Positions 1 through 8,769 of a DNA stretch of 64,000 nucleotides are shown here, piece by piece (within the stretch, counting starts at the first letter, position 1; each line of letters starts with the position of its first letter). The stretch lies in contig JAFGSY010000025.1 of the NCBI GenBank assembly GCA_016934315.1, positions 40,736 through 104,735 on the forward strand, written 5' to 3'. The notes beneath the pieces were generated by a model, which ran no database searches, was not told the origin of the DNA, and worked only from the letters and a program-made list of their open reading frames with translations. The position numbers were made by a program, and so were the translations under genes. The DNA comes from Candidatus Anaeroferrophillus wilburensis (GTDB taxonomy: Bacteria > Desulfobacterota > Anaeroferrophillalia > Anaeroferrophillales > Anaeroferrophillaceae).

Positions 1-1437
1 GGTAACCAGAACGGGGAAATTGATACTACTTTCAAGATCAGTAATATACCTGAATGATTTTTTTGAAAATTCCAGCAACAAGGCCAACCCAACGCCAAGA
101 GCCAACCCAAAAACCATGCCAGCCAGGAGAATTTTCCGCCGATCCGGTTTGAACGGCTTAATGGGCACCTCAGCGGGATCCAGCACTTTAAACTGCTCCC
201 CCTGCTGCTGCATTTCCAGATTTTCAGAGAGTTGTGCCTCGATTTTGCGATCCAGCAAATTCTGGTAGTTGTTGTGCAGGTTGCCATAATCACGCGTAAG
301 GGCCACCAGTTCTGCTTCACGCTTCGGTGCATTTTCCACTTTGGCGGTTATGGTAAGAGTTTCAGCGCGCAGACGTGTGAGCTCGGTCTGCAATTGGCTT
401 ATTTCCCGTTTCACTGCTAGCAGCTGCGCACTCGTTTCCATAAATGCCGGGCTGGCTTGCCCGGCGTCAGTATCATCACCCACCACAACCGACTTCTGCG
501 CTGCCTGCTTCTCCGCCACTTTCTGCTCTAACTTGGCAATCTCACGCAACAGGGTGATAACATCAGGATGAGCGTCCGTATAGCGACTTTTCAAGACCGT
601 CAGCTGTTCCTTCATCGACGCCAGCTGTGCAACATCCGGGTCAACTGTCATCAGCCGGCCGCCAACCACCACCGTCGGATTCGCGGCGTTCAACTGGGCC
701 AACTGCTGCTGCAGTTGGATCTGGCGATCCTTGGCTGCCGCCAGCGCCGCACTGGAAGTCTGATACTGTAGTTCCAGTCGGTCAAGCAATCGCAGGTTGG
801 CATCCTGCTGATCCGGCAGTTCTCCCATATGGGCTTTCTTAAAATCACTCAGGAGCCTTTCTTTTTCACTCAGCTGCTCTTCAAGTTTGGCAAGCTCCCG
901 ATCAAGGAAATTTGACGTTTCCCGCGCCTGACGTTCACGCAGTTTGAGATTTTCTTCAATGTAGAGCGACGCCAATCCGTTGGTAACTTGCATCGCCATG
1001 CGCGGATCGGGATTCTGAAAACTGATGCTAAAGGAATTAACTCCGGCATGGGAACGGTTGTTGACGGAAACATCAATTTTCTCACGCATTAAGTCAATAA
1101 TTTCCTCCGGCGCTGATTTCTCCACCTCTTCCCGATAGAGACCAAAACGATCAATGATCTGTTTGAGGCGGGTCCGGCTCATTATCTGCTGACTCAATGT
1201 CTGCAATCGGTCCGCCACTGCACTGGGAACCGTCGACCGGACGTAATTGTCGGGAATATTCTGGGGAACCACCAGAATGGTGGTCGATGCCTGGTAGACA
1301 TTGGGAATTGCCAGGGAAAAAATGAAGGCACAGAAGGTTGACAGAACAAAAGGTAGAAGTATCAACCATTTATTACGTAAGAACAGGTCCAGATACTGCT
1401 GCAGCTGAACCTGTTGTTTCTCATCACTAAAAGCCAT
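1..1437 (-). CDS. Polysaccharide chain-length determinant (Wzz/GumC type), 3' end beyond window
   Basis: This is an inner-membrane co-polymerase that would set chain length of an exported polysaccharide together with a Wza-like exporter. 479 residues are visible and the C-terminus runs off the window edge. The start is an ATG at 1437, beginning MAFSDEKQQVQLQQ. A first membrane segment spans about residues 24-43 (WLILLPFVLSTFCAFIFSLA), followed by the Wzz N-terminal region. A long coiled-coil-rich periplasmic part comes next. A proline-containing stretch (PIKPFKP) then leads into a second membrane segment at about 436-455. This TM-coil-TM layout is that of Wzz/GumC proteins. The membrane-proximal C-terminus (INFPVLVT) is nearly complete, and no tyrosine-kinase domain is seen before the edge. 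The neighbouring export lipoprotein and beta-barrel gene support an exopolysaccharide role. A structured leader lies just upstream. Confidence 0.88.
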   Translation of the reverse strand, partial: MAFSDEKQQVQLQQYLDLFLRNKWLILLPFVLSTFCAFIFSLAIPNVYQASTTILVVPQNIPDNYVRSTVPSAVADRLQTLSQQIMSRTRLKQIIDRFGLYREEVEKSAPEEIIDLMREKIDVSVNNRSHAGVNSFSISFQNPDPRMAMQVTNGLASLYIEENLKLRERQARETSNFLDRELAKLEEQLSEKERLLSDFKKAHMGELPDQQDANLRLLDRLELQYQTSSAALAAAKDRQIQLQQQLAQLNAANPTVVVGGRLMTVDPDVAQLASMKEQLTVLKSRYTDAHPDVITLLREIAKLEQKVAEKQAAQKSVVVGDDTDAGQASPAFMETSAQLLAVKREISQLQTELTRLRAETLTITAKVENAPKREAELVALTRDYGNLHNNYQNLLDRKIEAQLSENLEMQQQGEQFKVLDPAEVPIKPFKPDRRKILLAGMVFGLALGVGLALLLEFSKKSFRYITDLESSINFPVLVT

Positions 1438-1492
1438 TACCTGCTCCTGCGTGCTGTTCCCGCCATACGTTGGCGACAATAGTGCCTAGACG

Positions 1493-1574
1493 GTTGCAGA
1501 ACCTGCCGCACTCCGGGACGGGATCAGCATACCTGCCAACACCCCGAAATCGGGGCTGCGTCGTGTTCTGCAAA
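1493..1574 (-). promoter_or_regulatory. Palindrome-closed structured leader of unknown class before the chain-length gene
   Basis: In the gap upstream of the chain-length gene, GTTGCAGAAC (1493-1502) is complementary to GTTCTGCAAAC (about 1565-1575), so the two ends can close a stem. Inside lies a perfect hairpin CCCCGA-AA-TCGGGG (1542-1555), and ACCTGCC occurs twice (1501-1507 and 1531-1537). The element sits between the terminator of the preceding gene and the chain-length start. This fits a 5' leader or an operator region. I do not recognise it as a known riboswitch, and the conserved cyclic-di-GMP-I core was looked for and not found. Confidence 0.4.
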
Positions 1575-1646
1575 CTATAACCATCCGGTTCTCTAACCTA
1601 TTCGACAAATGACAACAAAAGTTGAGCCTTCTTTACAACAAAGAAA

Positions 1647-1675
1647 CGGCAGGAACCTTCTTTTGCCTCCTGCCG
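1647..1675 (-). terminator. Terminator-like hairpin after the beta-barrel gene
   Basis: CGGCAGGA (1647-1654) pairs perfectly with TCCTGCCG (1668-1675). On the minus strand the stem is followed by a T-rich stretch (TTTCTTTGTT). It lies 30-60 bases beyond the beta-barrel stop codon and would separate that transcript from the chain-length gene. Confidence 0.6.
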
Positions 1676-1706
1676 CTTCTAGAGCAAACCAGGGCACTCG
1701 GCCGAG

Positions 1707-2996
1707 TTAAAAAATATCCCAGGAACCACTTAAACGGAGGGCAATACGGTTATCAACATAATCATCAAGGTCATCAGTGGAATCATTTTCATCATAGGTA
1801 TACTCGACAATCACCGACAACCAGGGCAACATCTGGTATGACAAGGAAGTACTCACCTGATAGCTGTCCTCCTCGTTGGCTGACAAGGCATCCTGGTAGT
1901 CATCATTGCCCACCATCCCCCGGCCGGTAAAGGTCCAGCGATCGGCAAACAGGTAGGAGAAAGATGCCTGCAGGCGCCAGAACTCTGTATAGCCATTGCT
2001 GCTCCCATCAAAGTAGTCCACGTCCGAGCCTTGATCAAAGCTGAGGGAAAAACTTTTATGTTCAAAAACTCTTGCCAGGCTTGCGTGGTAATTGTTGCCC
2101 GAGGCATCTTCACCGGCACCATCGGCGTTGCGATCGTAGCGGCCATAACTGACATCCAGGGTATAAAATTCCCAAAAGCGGTAGGTAAAGCCCAGGTTGC
2201 CTTCGTACTCCTGATAGTCATCGTCCAGGCTGCTGCGGTCATAGGTAAAATCGGTATAGCCAACTTCACCGTAGATATCCAAAGCGGGCGTAATCGTCCT
2301 GGTATAACGAACCATTCCACTCTGACTGACAAAATCATCAGGACCATCAAAAAGGCCACGGTCAAAAACATAGTCCACATCAACCAAATTCCGCGGATCA
2401 AAGCGAAATCCCAAATGGCCGCTGACCTCATGCTCTTTGCTGTCCTCATCCAAAGGGTTGTCGTTTTCCAGGAGGCCGAAACGGTACCCGGCCCGGACAA
2501 AACGGCCATCGCCGAAAGTATAGGTTGTTCTGAAGCTGGCATCATTGCGATAGTAGGTATCCCGGCCGCTGCGCTCATCGTAGCCACGAACCACATCGTC
2601 ACGGTAATCCCTCAGGGAGTCATCAAGAGGATCCTCACTCTGGAGAAAATGGTTGTCAAACTCAAACAAAACTGCTTCATAGGGTTGACAATAGGTTGAC
2701 AGCGCCAGGCTATGAGACACATAGTCCAGTGAACTATCATCTTCATACACGTTGAATCCGGGCGCATAGACCAAAGACAATCCAGCATGCTCTGCTTCCG
2801 CCCGCCATTCAATCTCTGGACTGATGGTTACATTAAAGTCATCTTTCTCATGATCCGCATCCAGATAGATATTGTCATCATATTCCACCCCAGTGGTCAG
2901 CCTCGTGGTCAAATGGTATTGGACCTCAGCGGAGGCTGTCGGACTCCACAAAAAAATCACACAGCATAACAGAGAGAACATCCATCGTTTTTTCAT
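1707..2996 (-). CDS. Outer-membrane beta-barrel protein of an exopolysaccharide locus
   Basis: This 429-residue protein begins with a Sec signal peptide (MKKRWMFSLLCCVIFLWSPTASA, cleavage near residue 23). The rest is alternating aromatic and hydrophilic segments typical of an outer-membrane beta-barrel, ending in a C-terminal phenylalanine (SGSWDIF), the usual BAM recognition signature. It is very rich in Asp and Tyr. It resembles the putative beta-barrel porin 2 family (BBP2_2) found in exopolysaccharide/PEP-CTERM loci. It starts 50 bases after the export lipoprotein gene, so the two are probably co-transcribed. The role is likely an outer-membrane conduit or accessory for polysaccharide secretion, but its substrate cannot be read from sequence. 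Confidence 0.75.
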   Translation of the reverse strand: MKKRWMFSLLCCVIFLWSPTASAEVQYHLTTRLTTGVEYDDNIYLDADHEKDDFNVTISPEIEWRAEAEHAGLSLVYAPGFNVYEDDSSLDYVSHSLALSTYCQPYEAVLFEFDNHFLQSEDPLDDSLRDYRDDVVRGYDERSGRDTYYRNDASFRTTYTFGDGRFVRAGYRFGLLENDNPLDEDSKEHEVSGHLGFRFDPRNLVDVDYVFDRGLFDGPDDFVSQSGMVRYTRTITPALDIYGEVGYTDFTYDRSSLDDDYQEYEGNLGFTYRFWEFYTLDVSYGRYDRNADGAGEDASGNNYHASLARVFEHKSFSLSFDQGSDVDYFDGSSNGYTEFWRLQASFSYLFADRWTFTGRGMVGNDDYQDALSANEEDSYQVSTSLSYQMLPWLSVIVEYTYDENDSTDDLDDYVDNRIALRLSGSWDIF

Positions 2997-3046
2997 GCAG
3001 CTACCTCTCGTCAGAATTATAGTTGGGCATCCCCATTACCGTCACC

Positions 3047-3640
3047 TTACTGGACTATCAAACGGTCGTTTTTGTGCAAATAAATATCAGGCGACAGGCC
3101 GGCAATAATACTATCGTAGTTGATCCGGTAGCGTTTTTCCTGCTCACCCTCCTGGCGCACAAGGATGATCTTATCCGTGGTTGCCCATTCCGCAAAACCG
3201 CCAGCCATGGAGATAGCCTGCAACACCGTGGTATTGCTGCGAATGGTAAACGCCCCGGGGGTATTGACCTTGCCGACGATGAAGATTTTGAAGCTGTTTA
3301 CTGCCGTCAAGGAAACGGAAACATTTGGTGTTTCAAGATATTGCGCATAGCGTTCGGCCAGCACTTGGCTCAACTGTTTAACATTTAAGCCCACAGCCTT
3401 GATATCACCCACCAGAGGCAGGGTAACCAATCCGTCGGGGCGAACGGCAACTTCCCGGGAAAGCTCTGCATCTTTCCAAACCTCGACCCGCAAAACATCT
3501 TCCGGCCCAATAATAAACTGATCATCGGCAAAGCTCATGGGCGGATCCGACGATGTCAGCTCAGGAAAATTTGCTGTCACGCAGGACATGAGAAAACCAG
3601 CTATAACGACACACAACACACATCTCGCAACTTTCTTCAT
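3047..3640 (-). CDS. Polysaccharide export lipoprotein (Wza-like, Poly_export/SLBB)
   Basis: This is a 197-residue lipoprotein with a signal peptide and lipobox ending at Cys20 (AGFLMSC). A Poly_export domain follows at about residues 40-120 (IIGPEDVLRVEVWKD, then VRPDGLVTLPLVGDI). An SLBB-type segment comes next at about 125-185 (FIVGKVNTPGAFTI). Wza-type proteins form the outer-membrane or periplasmic channel through which capsule or exopolysaccharide leaves the cell. The short form, with one SLBB and no C-terminal barrel helix, is typical of XrtA/EPS loci. The gene lies directly before the beta-barrel gene and upstream of the Wzz-type gene, forming an export set. Confidence 0.9.
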   Translation of the reverse strand: MKKVARCVLCVVIAGFLMSCVTANFPELTSSDPPMSFADDQFIIGPEDVLRVEVWKDAELSREVAVRPDGLVTLPLVGDIKAVGLNVKQLSQVLAERYAQYLETPNVSVSLTAVNSFKIFIVGKVNTPGAFTIRSNTTVLQAISMAGGFAEWATTDKIILVRQEGEQEKRYRINYDSIIAGLSPDIYLHKNDRLIVQ

Positions 3641-3792
3641 CCTCCCACACTCCCTTTCAAAAATGATTATGCCTTATGTGATGGACTCGCAACAACCGAA
3701 AAATCAATGGCACAGCAATAACCTCAACTAAACGAAAGACCCATGAATCCATCAGCGGTGGGCAAAAAACAACAACCATTGCCTAACTACGA

Positions 3793-5202
3793 TTATGGTT
3801 GTGGCGTGCCATCGGGGTGCAAGCCGCACTCTTTGATCTTGGTCAGCAAGGTCTTATAACTGATTTTCAGATATTCGGCTGTTTTCACCCGGTTCCAACC
3901 GGTTTTAGCCAGCACTTTTTCGATAATCAGGCGTTCGGCCCGCCGGGCTGCCTCTTTCTCAAAAACTTTCAGCTCCTGTACCATATCATCGTCAACGGGG
4001 GCTATCTTGTGCCCCCGGCCAACTCTTTTTTTTGCCGAAATTTCTGAAATAGCCGGAGCCTCATCACCAAAAATGACAATTCTTTTAATCATGTTTTCCA
4101 GTTCGCGAACATTCCCGGGCCATTGGTAACTGAACAGCAGGCGCAGCAACCGGCGGCTCAAGCCCATTGTCTTTCGATTATACTGGCGGGAAAACTGATC
4201 CAAAAAGTATTCGGCAATATGGGGAATATCCTCCAGTCGATCTCGCAAAGGCGGCAGAAAAATCTCCACCACTTTCAAACGATAGTAGAGGTCCCGGCGG
4301 AACCTGCCGTTTTCCACCGCCTGCTCCAAGTCGAGGTTGGTGGCGGAAATAACCCGCATATCAGCCTGGATATCACGGTCGGAACCAAGGGGTGAAAAAC
4401 TGCCATCCTGCAACACCTGCAGCAGTTTCGACTGCAGAACCGGATTGATCTCCCCGATCTCGTCAAGATAAATAGTTCCGCCACTGGCGGCTTCAAATTT
4501 GCCGATTTTTCGTTCCACGGCACCGGTAAACGCCCCCTTCTCATAGCCGAACAACTCACTTTCAACCAGCTCCAACGGAATAGTGGAACAGTTTACTTTA
4601 ACAAAAGCAGCCTGGGACCTCAAGGAATGGGCATAGATCACTTTAGCCAGCAGGTCTTTGCCCGTTCCGCTCTCACCACGCAGCATAATGGGCACATCGG
4701 TTTCTGCAACCTGATCAACAATAGAACGGATCGGAACCATGGTCCGTGAACAGCCGAAAATCAGGTCATAAAGAGCGTACTCTTTCATCTGCGCCCGTTT
4801 GCTGCTGACCTCTCGGGACAGGGCCTTGCGATCCAGCACCTTTTGAATCCGGATTTTCAATTCATTGGCATCAAACGGCTTGCTGATAAAATCATCGGCC
4901 CCTGATTTCATAGCCTTGACCACAACATCAACGGAATCATGGACAGAAAGAGCAATGATCGGAATTTCCCGGTTAATGGCCCTGAAGGACTCAATAATTT
5001 CAACCCCGCCACTTTTCCGGGACGAGATATCAATAATGGCAAGGTCCGTATCCAGACTGCGCAACTGACTCAAAGCATCACCAACATCTCGAAAAGGAAA
5101 CACCACAAAATCCGGTCGGCAGAGAATGGTTTCCACCAATCCCTGGACCACAGGATCATCAACCAGCAGGAGTAAACGGCAAGGGGAGGGAGACTGCTTC
5201 AT
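3793..5202 (-). CDS. Sigma-54-dependent response regulator (NtrC family), second of a tandem pair
   Basis: 469 residues. An N-terminal receiver domain (about 8-125) has the acidic pair D15-D16, phospho-acceptor D58 (LAIIDIS) and the conserved lysine in ISKPFD. The AAA+ domain (about 145-375) has Walker A GESGTGKD, the sigma-54-contacting GAFTGA loop and LDEIGEI. A Fis-type helix-turn-helix closes the protein (NRVKTAEYLKISYKTLLTKI). It would activate RNA polymerase-sigma-54 at distant promoters when phosphorylated. Its ATG overlaps the stop of the preceding regulator as ATGA, so the two are translationally coupled. Its closest downstream neighbours are the exopolysaccharide export genes, which are plausible targets by position only. 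Confidence 0.93.
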   Translation of the reverse strand: MKQSPSPCRLLLLVDDPVVQGLVETILCRPDFVVFPFRDVGDALSQLRSLDTDLAIIDISSRKSGGVEIIESFRAINREIPIIALSVHDSVDVVVKAMKSGADDFISKPFDANELKIRIQKVLDRKALSREVSSKRAQMKEYALYDLIFGCSRTMVPIRSIVDQVAETDVPIMLRGESGTGKDLLAKVIYAHSLRSQAAFVKVNCSTIPLELVESELFGYEKGAFTGAVERKIGKFEAASGGTIYLDEIGEINPVLQSKLLQVLQDGSFSPLGSDRDIQADMRVISATNLDLEQAVENGRFRRDLYYRLKVVEIFLPPLRDRLEDIPHIAEYFLDQFSRQYNRKTMGLSRRLLRLLFSYQWPGNVRELENMIKRIVIFGDEAPAISEISAKKRVGRGHKIAPVDDDMVQELKVFEKEAARRAERLIIEKVLAKTGWNRVKTAEYLKISYKTLLTKIKECGLHPDGTPQP

Positions 5203-6626
5203 GTGTCCTTAAATTTTACCTTATCCAAACCGCAGGCTTTCAGCTTATATAGAAAAGCCTTGTAGCTTACCTGCAGCATTCCAGCGGCTTTTTTCTTGTT
5301 GAAATTAGCCCGCTCAAGCATTTTCAACAGATAGCCACGCTCGTCAGCGGCAACCATCTCATTAACCACCTGGCGCAATGGCAACCTGTCGCTCTGGGCC
5401 AGCAGAAGATCAATATTGACCGTCGGCGACACATCATGCAGCAGCAATTCCGCCGACTGTTTTTTGCCGCCTTCTTCCTGCTGCCAGCCGGAACCACTGC
5501 CAAGGATAACAAATCGTCTCATCCAGTTTTCCAGCTCCCGCACATTTCCCGGCCAGTCATAGACCATCAGCTCATCGATGACCTTGTAGGAAATTTTCCG
5601 CTTTCTGCCATAGCGCTCATTATAACTCTTGAGAAAATAATCAACCAGCAAGGGGATATCATCAACTCTGTTTTTCAAAGATGGGACATAGATATTCACT
5701 ACGTTCAGCCGGTAATACAGATCCGAGCGGAAAAATCCACGACCGATCTCCTCTTCCAGATTGCGGTTGGTAGCTACGAGAATCCGGCAACGCACCGGTA
5801 TCTCCTGTGTTCCTCCCAACCGGCAGCATGTCCGATCCTGCAAAACCTGTAAAAGCTTGGTCTGCAGCGCCAGACTCATCTCGCCAATCTCATCAAGGAA
5901 AATACTGCCCCGGCCTGCCTGTTCAAATTTCCCCGGCTTATTGCGCAACGCCCCGGTAAAAGCACCCCGTTCAAAACCAAACAGTTCACTTTCGAGCAAG
6001 TTTTCCGGTAAAGCGGCACAATTAATTTTAACAAACGGACTGGAAGCCCGCTTTGACAGGAAGTGAATCCGGTTGGCAACCAGCTCTTTACCAACCCCCG
6101 TGTCGCCATGGATCAACACCGTCACATCCGTATCGGCAATCTGTTCGACAACCTCCTTGACTCTTTTCATCGATTCACTTTGGGAAATAATTTTGCGCAG
6201 CCCCCTATTGGGCAAGCGGGCCTGCAAATCCTCACGCTCATCTTTGAGCCGTTTTTCCGCCAGCACATTCTCGATGGTAATCAGCAGCTCACTGTTATCA
6301 AAGGGCTTTTTAACATAATCCCAAGCCCCGGCCTGCATGGCTTCAACCACCACATCTGAACGATCAAGAGCGGATAGCATGACCACCGGCAAATGGGGAA
6401 AACGCTTGGAAACCCGACGCAGCAATGTAACTCCGTCAATACCCGGCAGCATGATGTCAAGGAGAATCAGATCAAACTGGCCCTGCTCCAGCTTCTCCCA
6501 AGCCTGCTCGGCGTCATGGGCCATGCTGGCGCGAAAGCCGCTGCCCTCCAGTACGTTGACCAGACACGAGCAGATAATCTCCTCGTCATCGACCACCAGA
6601 ACAGTATTTTTAGACTCTTTCTTCAT
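5199..6626 (-). CDS. Sigma-54-dependent response regulator (NtrC family), first of a tandem pair
   Basis: 475 residues from the ATG at 6626; upstream TTG and GTG codons in frame are less likely starts. The receiver domain has D13-D14 and phospho-acceptor D57 (LILLDIMLPGIDG), plus KKPFD. The AAA+ domain carries Walker A GDTGVGKE, GAFTGA and FLDEIGEM, so sigma-54 contact is intact. A Fis-type HTH is at the C-terminus (KKKAAGMLQVSYKAFLYKLK). It follows the soluble histidine kinase by about 50 bases and overlaps the second NtrC-type regulator by 4 bases. Two full-length, separately diverged sigma-54 activators served by one visible kinase is unusual. The second could respond to an unlinked kinase. 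Confidence 0.93.
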   Translation of the reverse strand: MKKESKNTVLVVDDEEIICSCLVNVLEGSGFRASMAHDAEQAWEKLEQGQFDLILLDIMLPGIDGVTLLRRVSKRFPHLPVVMLSALDRSDVVVEAMQAGAWDYVKKPFDNSELLITIENVLAEKRLKDEREDLQARLPNRGLRKIISQSESMKRVKEVVEQIADTDVTVLIHGDTGVGKELVANRIHFLSKRASSPFVKINCAALPENLLESELFGFERGAFTGALRNKPGKFEQAGRGSIFLDEIGEMSLALQTKLLQVLQDRTCCRLGGTQEIPVRCRILVATNRNLEEEIGRGFFRSDLYYRLNVVNIYVPSLKNRVDDIPLLVDYFLKSYNERYGRKRKISYKVIDELMVYDWPGNVRELENWMRRFVILGSGSGWQQEEGGKKQSAELLLHDVSPTVNIDLLLAQSDRLPLRQVVNEMVAADERGYLLKMLERANFNKKKAAGMLQVSYKAFLYKLKACGLDKVKFKDT

Positions 6627-6676
6627 CACCAACCATTAAGATAACTGCGGAAAAACACCCGGTTTGCGGCGGGCAG

Positions 6677-8419
6677 TTATTCAGCAACAAGACGCATAGG
6701 CAACATGAAAATAAACTTACTGCCCCGGGAGGTACGTTCAGCGCTAATCGTCCCACCGTGGCACTGAACAATTTTGCGGCTGATAGCCAACCCCAGTCCT
6801 GTACCTTCGCCATGGGTACTGGTGAAAAATTCATCAAAAACCACCTGGCTATTATCTGCTGGCACGCCGACACCGGTATCCTCCAGCGAAACGCTCACCC
6901 CTTTCACCGTTCTCGTGTCAGCCAGCGGCAGGACAGCTCCGGCAGCAGAAAACTGCTGCGTAAACGTGGAGCTGGCAACATCAATCACCTTCGTGCGCCA
7001 GGTAAGACTGCCGCCGGCAGGGGTAAATTTAATTGCATTATCCATCAGATTAACCAGCACCCGACCAATTTTTTCCCGATCAAACAGGAACGGCGTCATC
7101 CCCGCCTGCAGTTCGGTAATCACGGTAATCTTCTTTTTTTCCACCAGGGGCTGGAAATATTCAATCGTCCGATAAATTTCATCATTGATCAGCCAACGTT
7201 TGAGGCGGACATCCTGCTGGACGCACTTCAGTCGGCTATAGGTAAGAATATCATTGAGCAACGCCATCAGACGTTTGCTTGTCTTGTCCAGATCAACAAT
7301 AATTTTCTGCCGCTTTTTTCCATAGCCGGCGGCATCGGCAGTCATAATCTGCAGGTAACTGTTGATCACCGTGATGGGATTTTTCAGTTCATGGACCAGG
7401 GAAGCGAAAAACGTGTCTTTCATCTTATCAAGGTGCAGCCTGCCGCTGATATCTCTGACGTAAAACTGCTGGGTCACCCCTTCAGCATCGGATACCCGGC
7501 AGCCGGTTACCTCTACTTTCACCGGCAGATTATGGAAATGTTTTAACTGTGTCTCAAAATGGAACTCCGGCAGGGTGCAGGCTTCCTCCTGTTCCCTCGC
7601 TTCCAGGTATTGGCAGGGAGTCATGATCTGCTGCCGGCCGGGCAGATCCAGCACGTCAGCAAGCACTATGTCGGAGGGGGGATCATCATAACCGGCCAAC
7701 CGCCAGAATTGGGGATTGGCATAGTCGATAACACCATTTTTGACGGTGACAATGCCATCCGCAGCCTGTTCAACCAGAAACCGGTACCTCCTCTCCGAAT
7801 CTGCCAGCCGGCGATAGCCTTTTGCCACTTCCTGCTCCAGGCGCTGATTGAACTGCTGCAATTCAATAATCAGCAGGGAATTCCTCAACGCTTTGGCAGC
7901 CTGGTCAGCCACCACTTCCAGAGAGCGCTGCAGCTGTTCATCGAAAACACCCTGTTGCGAATGGCTGAGGTTAATCCCGCCGAGCAGCTCATCACCATCA
8001 ATGATCGGCACACACAACAGCGATTTAACAGTTATGGGAGATGAGGCAATCAGGAGAAAATCAGGGCTCTGGCCGGCATCTTCAACCAGGAAAGGACTTT
8101 TTTGCAGGGCCGCCCGGCCAAGGATTCCCTCACCCAAACGAAAATAACCGCTCTCATCCGACAATTCATCATGAAAAAAAACCGGCGAAGCATCCTGGCG
8201 ACCCATGGCAGCTCGAAGATAAAGACTTTTCCTGGCTGCATCAATCACGTAGAGAGAACAGTTTTCCGCTACGGTTTCAGCAATGATGCCGCTGACAATC
8301 GTTTTACAAACCTGAGGAAAGTCATGGGTATGACGCAACGAACTGCCGACCCGATTAAGCAGGGGCAATTGCTTTTGGAGGTCAATACGGTGCTGCAAAG
8401 AATCCTCGCTGCCGGACAT
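6677..8419 (-). CDS. Soluble GAF-PAS sensor histidine kinase
   Basis: 580 residues with no signal peptide or membrane segment, so probably cytoplasmic. A GAF domain occupies about 20-185 (FRLGEGILGRAA, SLLCVPIIDGDELLGGINL). A short coiled linker and a PAS domain (about 208-325) follow. The HisKA H-box is SLVHELKNPITV with the phospho-accepting His343. The HATPase_c domain has an N-box (NLMDNAIKFTPAGG) and G-boxes (EDTGVGVP, GTGLGLAISRKI). It autophosphorylates and should pass phosphate to one or both NtrC-type regulators encoded just downstream. The signal is presumably an internal small ligand or redox cue sensed by GAF/PAS, but no haem or flavin ligand can be assigned. Confidence 0.92.
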   Translation of the reverse strand: MSGSEDSLQHRIDLQKQLPLLNRVGSSLRHTHDFPQVCKTIVSGIIAETVAENCSLYVIDAARKSLYLRAAMGRQDASPVFFHDELSDESGYFRLGEGILGRAALQKSPFLVEDAGQSPDFLLIASSPITVKSLLCVPIIDGDELLGGINLSHSQQGVFDEQLQRSLEVVADQAAKALRNSLLIIELQQFNQRLEQEVAKGYRRLADSERRYRFLVEQAADGIVTVKNGVIDYANPQFWRLAGYDDPPSDIVLADVLDLPGRQQIMTPCQYLEAREQEEACTLPEFHFETQLKHFHNLPVKVEVTGCRVSDAEGVTQQFYVRDISGRLHLDKMKDTFFASLVHELKNPITVINSYLQIMTADAAGYGKKRQKIIVDLDKTSKRLMALLNDILTYSRLKCVQQDVRLKRWLINDEIYRTIEYFQPLVEKKKITVITELQAGMTPFLFDREKIGRVLVNLMDNAIKFTPAGGSLTWRTKVIDVASSTFTQQFSAAGAVLPLADTRTVKGVSVSLEDTGVGVPADNSQVVFDEFFTSTHGEGTGLGLAISRKIVQCHGGTISAERTSRGSKFIFMLPMRLVAE

Positions 8420-8543
8420 CCAACCGTGGAAGAGGAAAAAGCTTTCAAAAACATCCGGTTATCTACCATAAGAGGATAAAAATAGCAAAAAATTTCTCAT
8501 CCACACATTTCATAAGTGGAAAATATTTACATAGCCCTGCCAT

Positions 8544-8609
8544 GGGGCAATACCGGGCTGAACTGCTGCCAGGAACCACCTGCACCCATGTTCAGCGGCC
8601 TGTTGCCCC
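8544..8609. other. Nested inverted repeat with symmetric 6x6 internal loop
   Basis: GGGGCAA (8544-8550) pairs with TTGCCCC (8603-8609), and GCTGAAC (8557-8563) pairs with GTTCAGC (8590-8596). The two unpaired joints are exactly six bases on both sides, and the apical loop is 26 bases. Two perfect 7-bp stems in register suggest a folded RNA or an operator. No T-run follows on either strand, so it is not a standard terminator, and I cannot name a family. Confidence 0.45.
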
Positions 8610-8747
8610 TTCCCTGGCGGTCCGCCATACAGGCAGAGGAAAAACCGAGACCTGGACCTAAAAGCTGGGGCTGGTGACTTCTGGAACAACCCCCACTACC
8701 CCGTTTAAGGTCACGTTACAATGAAAAATGGGGCTATGCAATCTTCG

Positions 8748-8764
8748 CGTCAACAGCGTTGACG
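8748..8764. promoter_or_regulatory. 7-bp palindrome just past the amrS stop
   Basis: CGTCAAC, a 3-base spacer and GTTGACG form a perfect inverted repeat 6 bases beyond the amrS stop codon. It could be a weak hairpin at the transcript end or a protein site. There is no T-run, so terminator function is doubtful. Confidence 0.3.
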
Positions 8765-8769
8765 TTACC

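Larger units (their letters stand above)
8420..8769. other. 350-base non-coding gap with strong secondary structure
   Basis: No credible gene is seen between the kinase start and the amrS stop. It holds a nested two-stem structure at 8544-8609 (listed separately), a TGGCGG-T-CCGCCA mini-palindrome at about 8615-8626, and a CGTCAAC-AGC-GTTGACG palindrome at 8748-8764. The last lies just downstream of amrS and lacks a T-run. The kinase promoter must lie at its left end. Confidence 0.5.
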
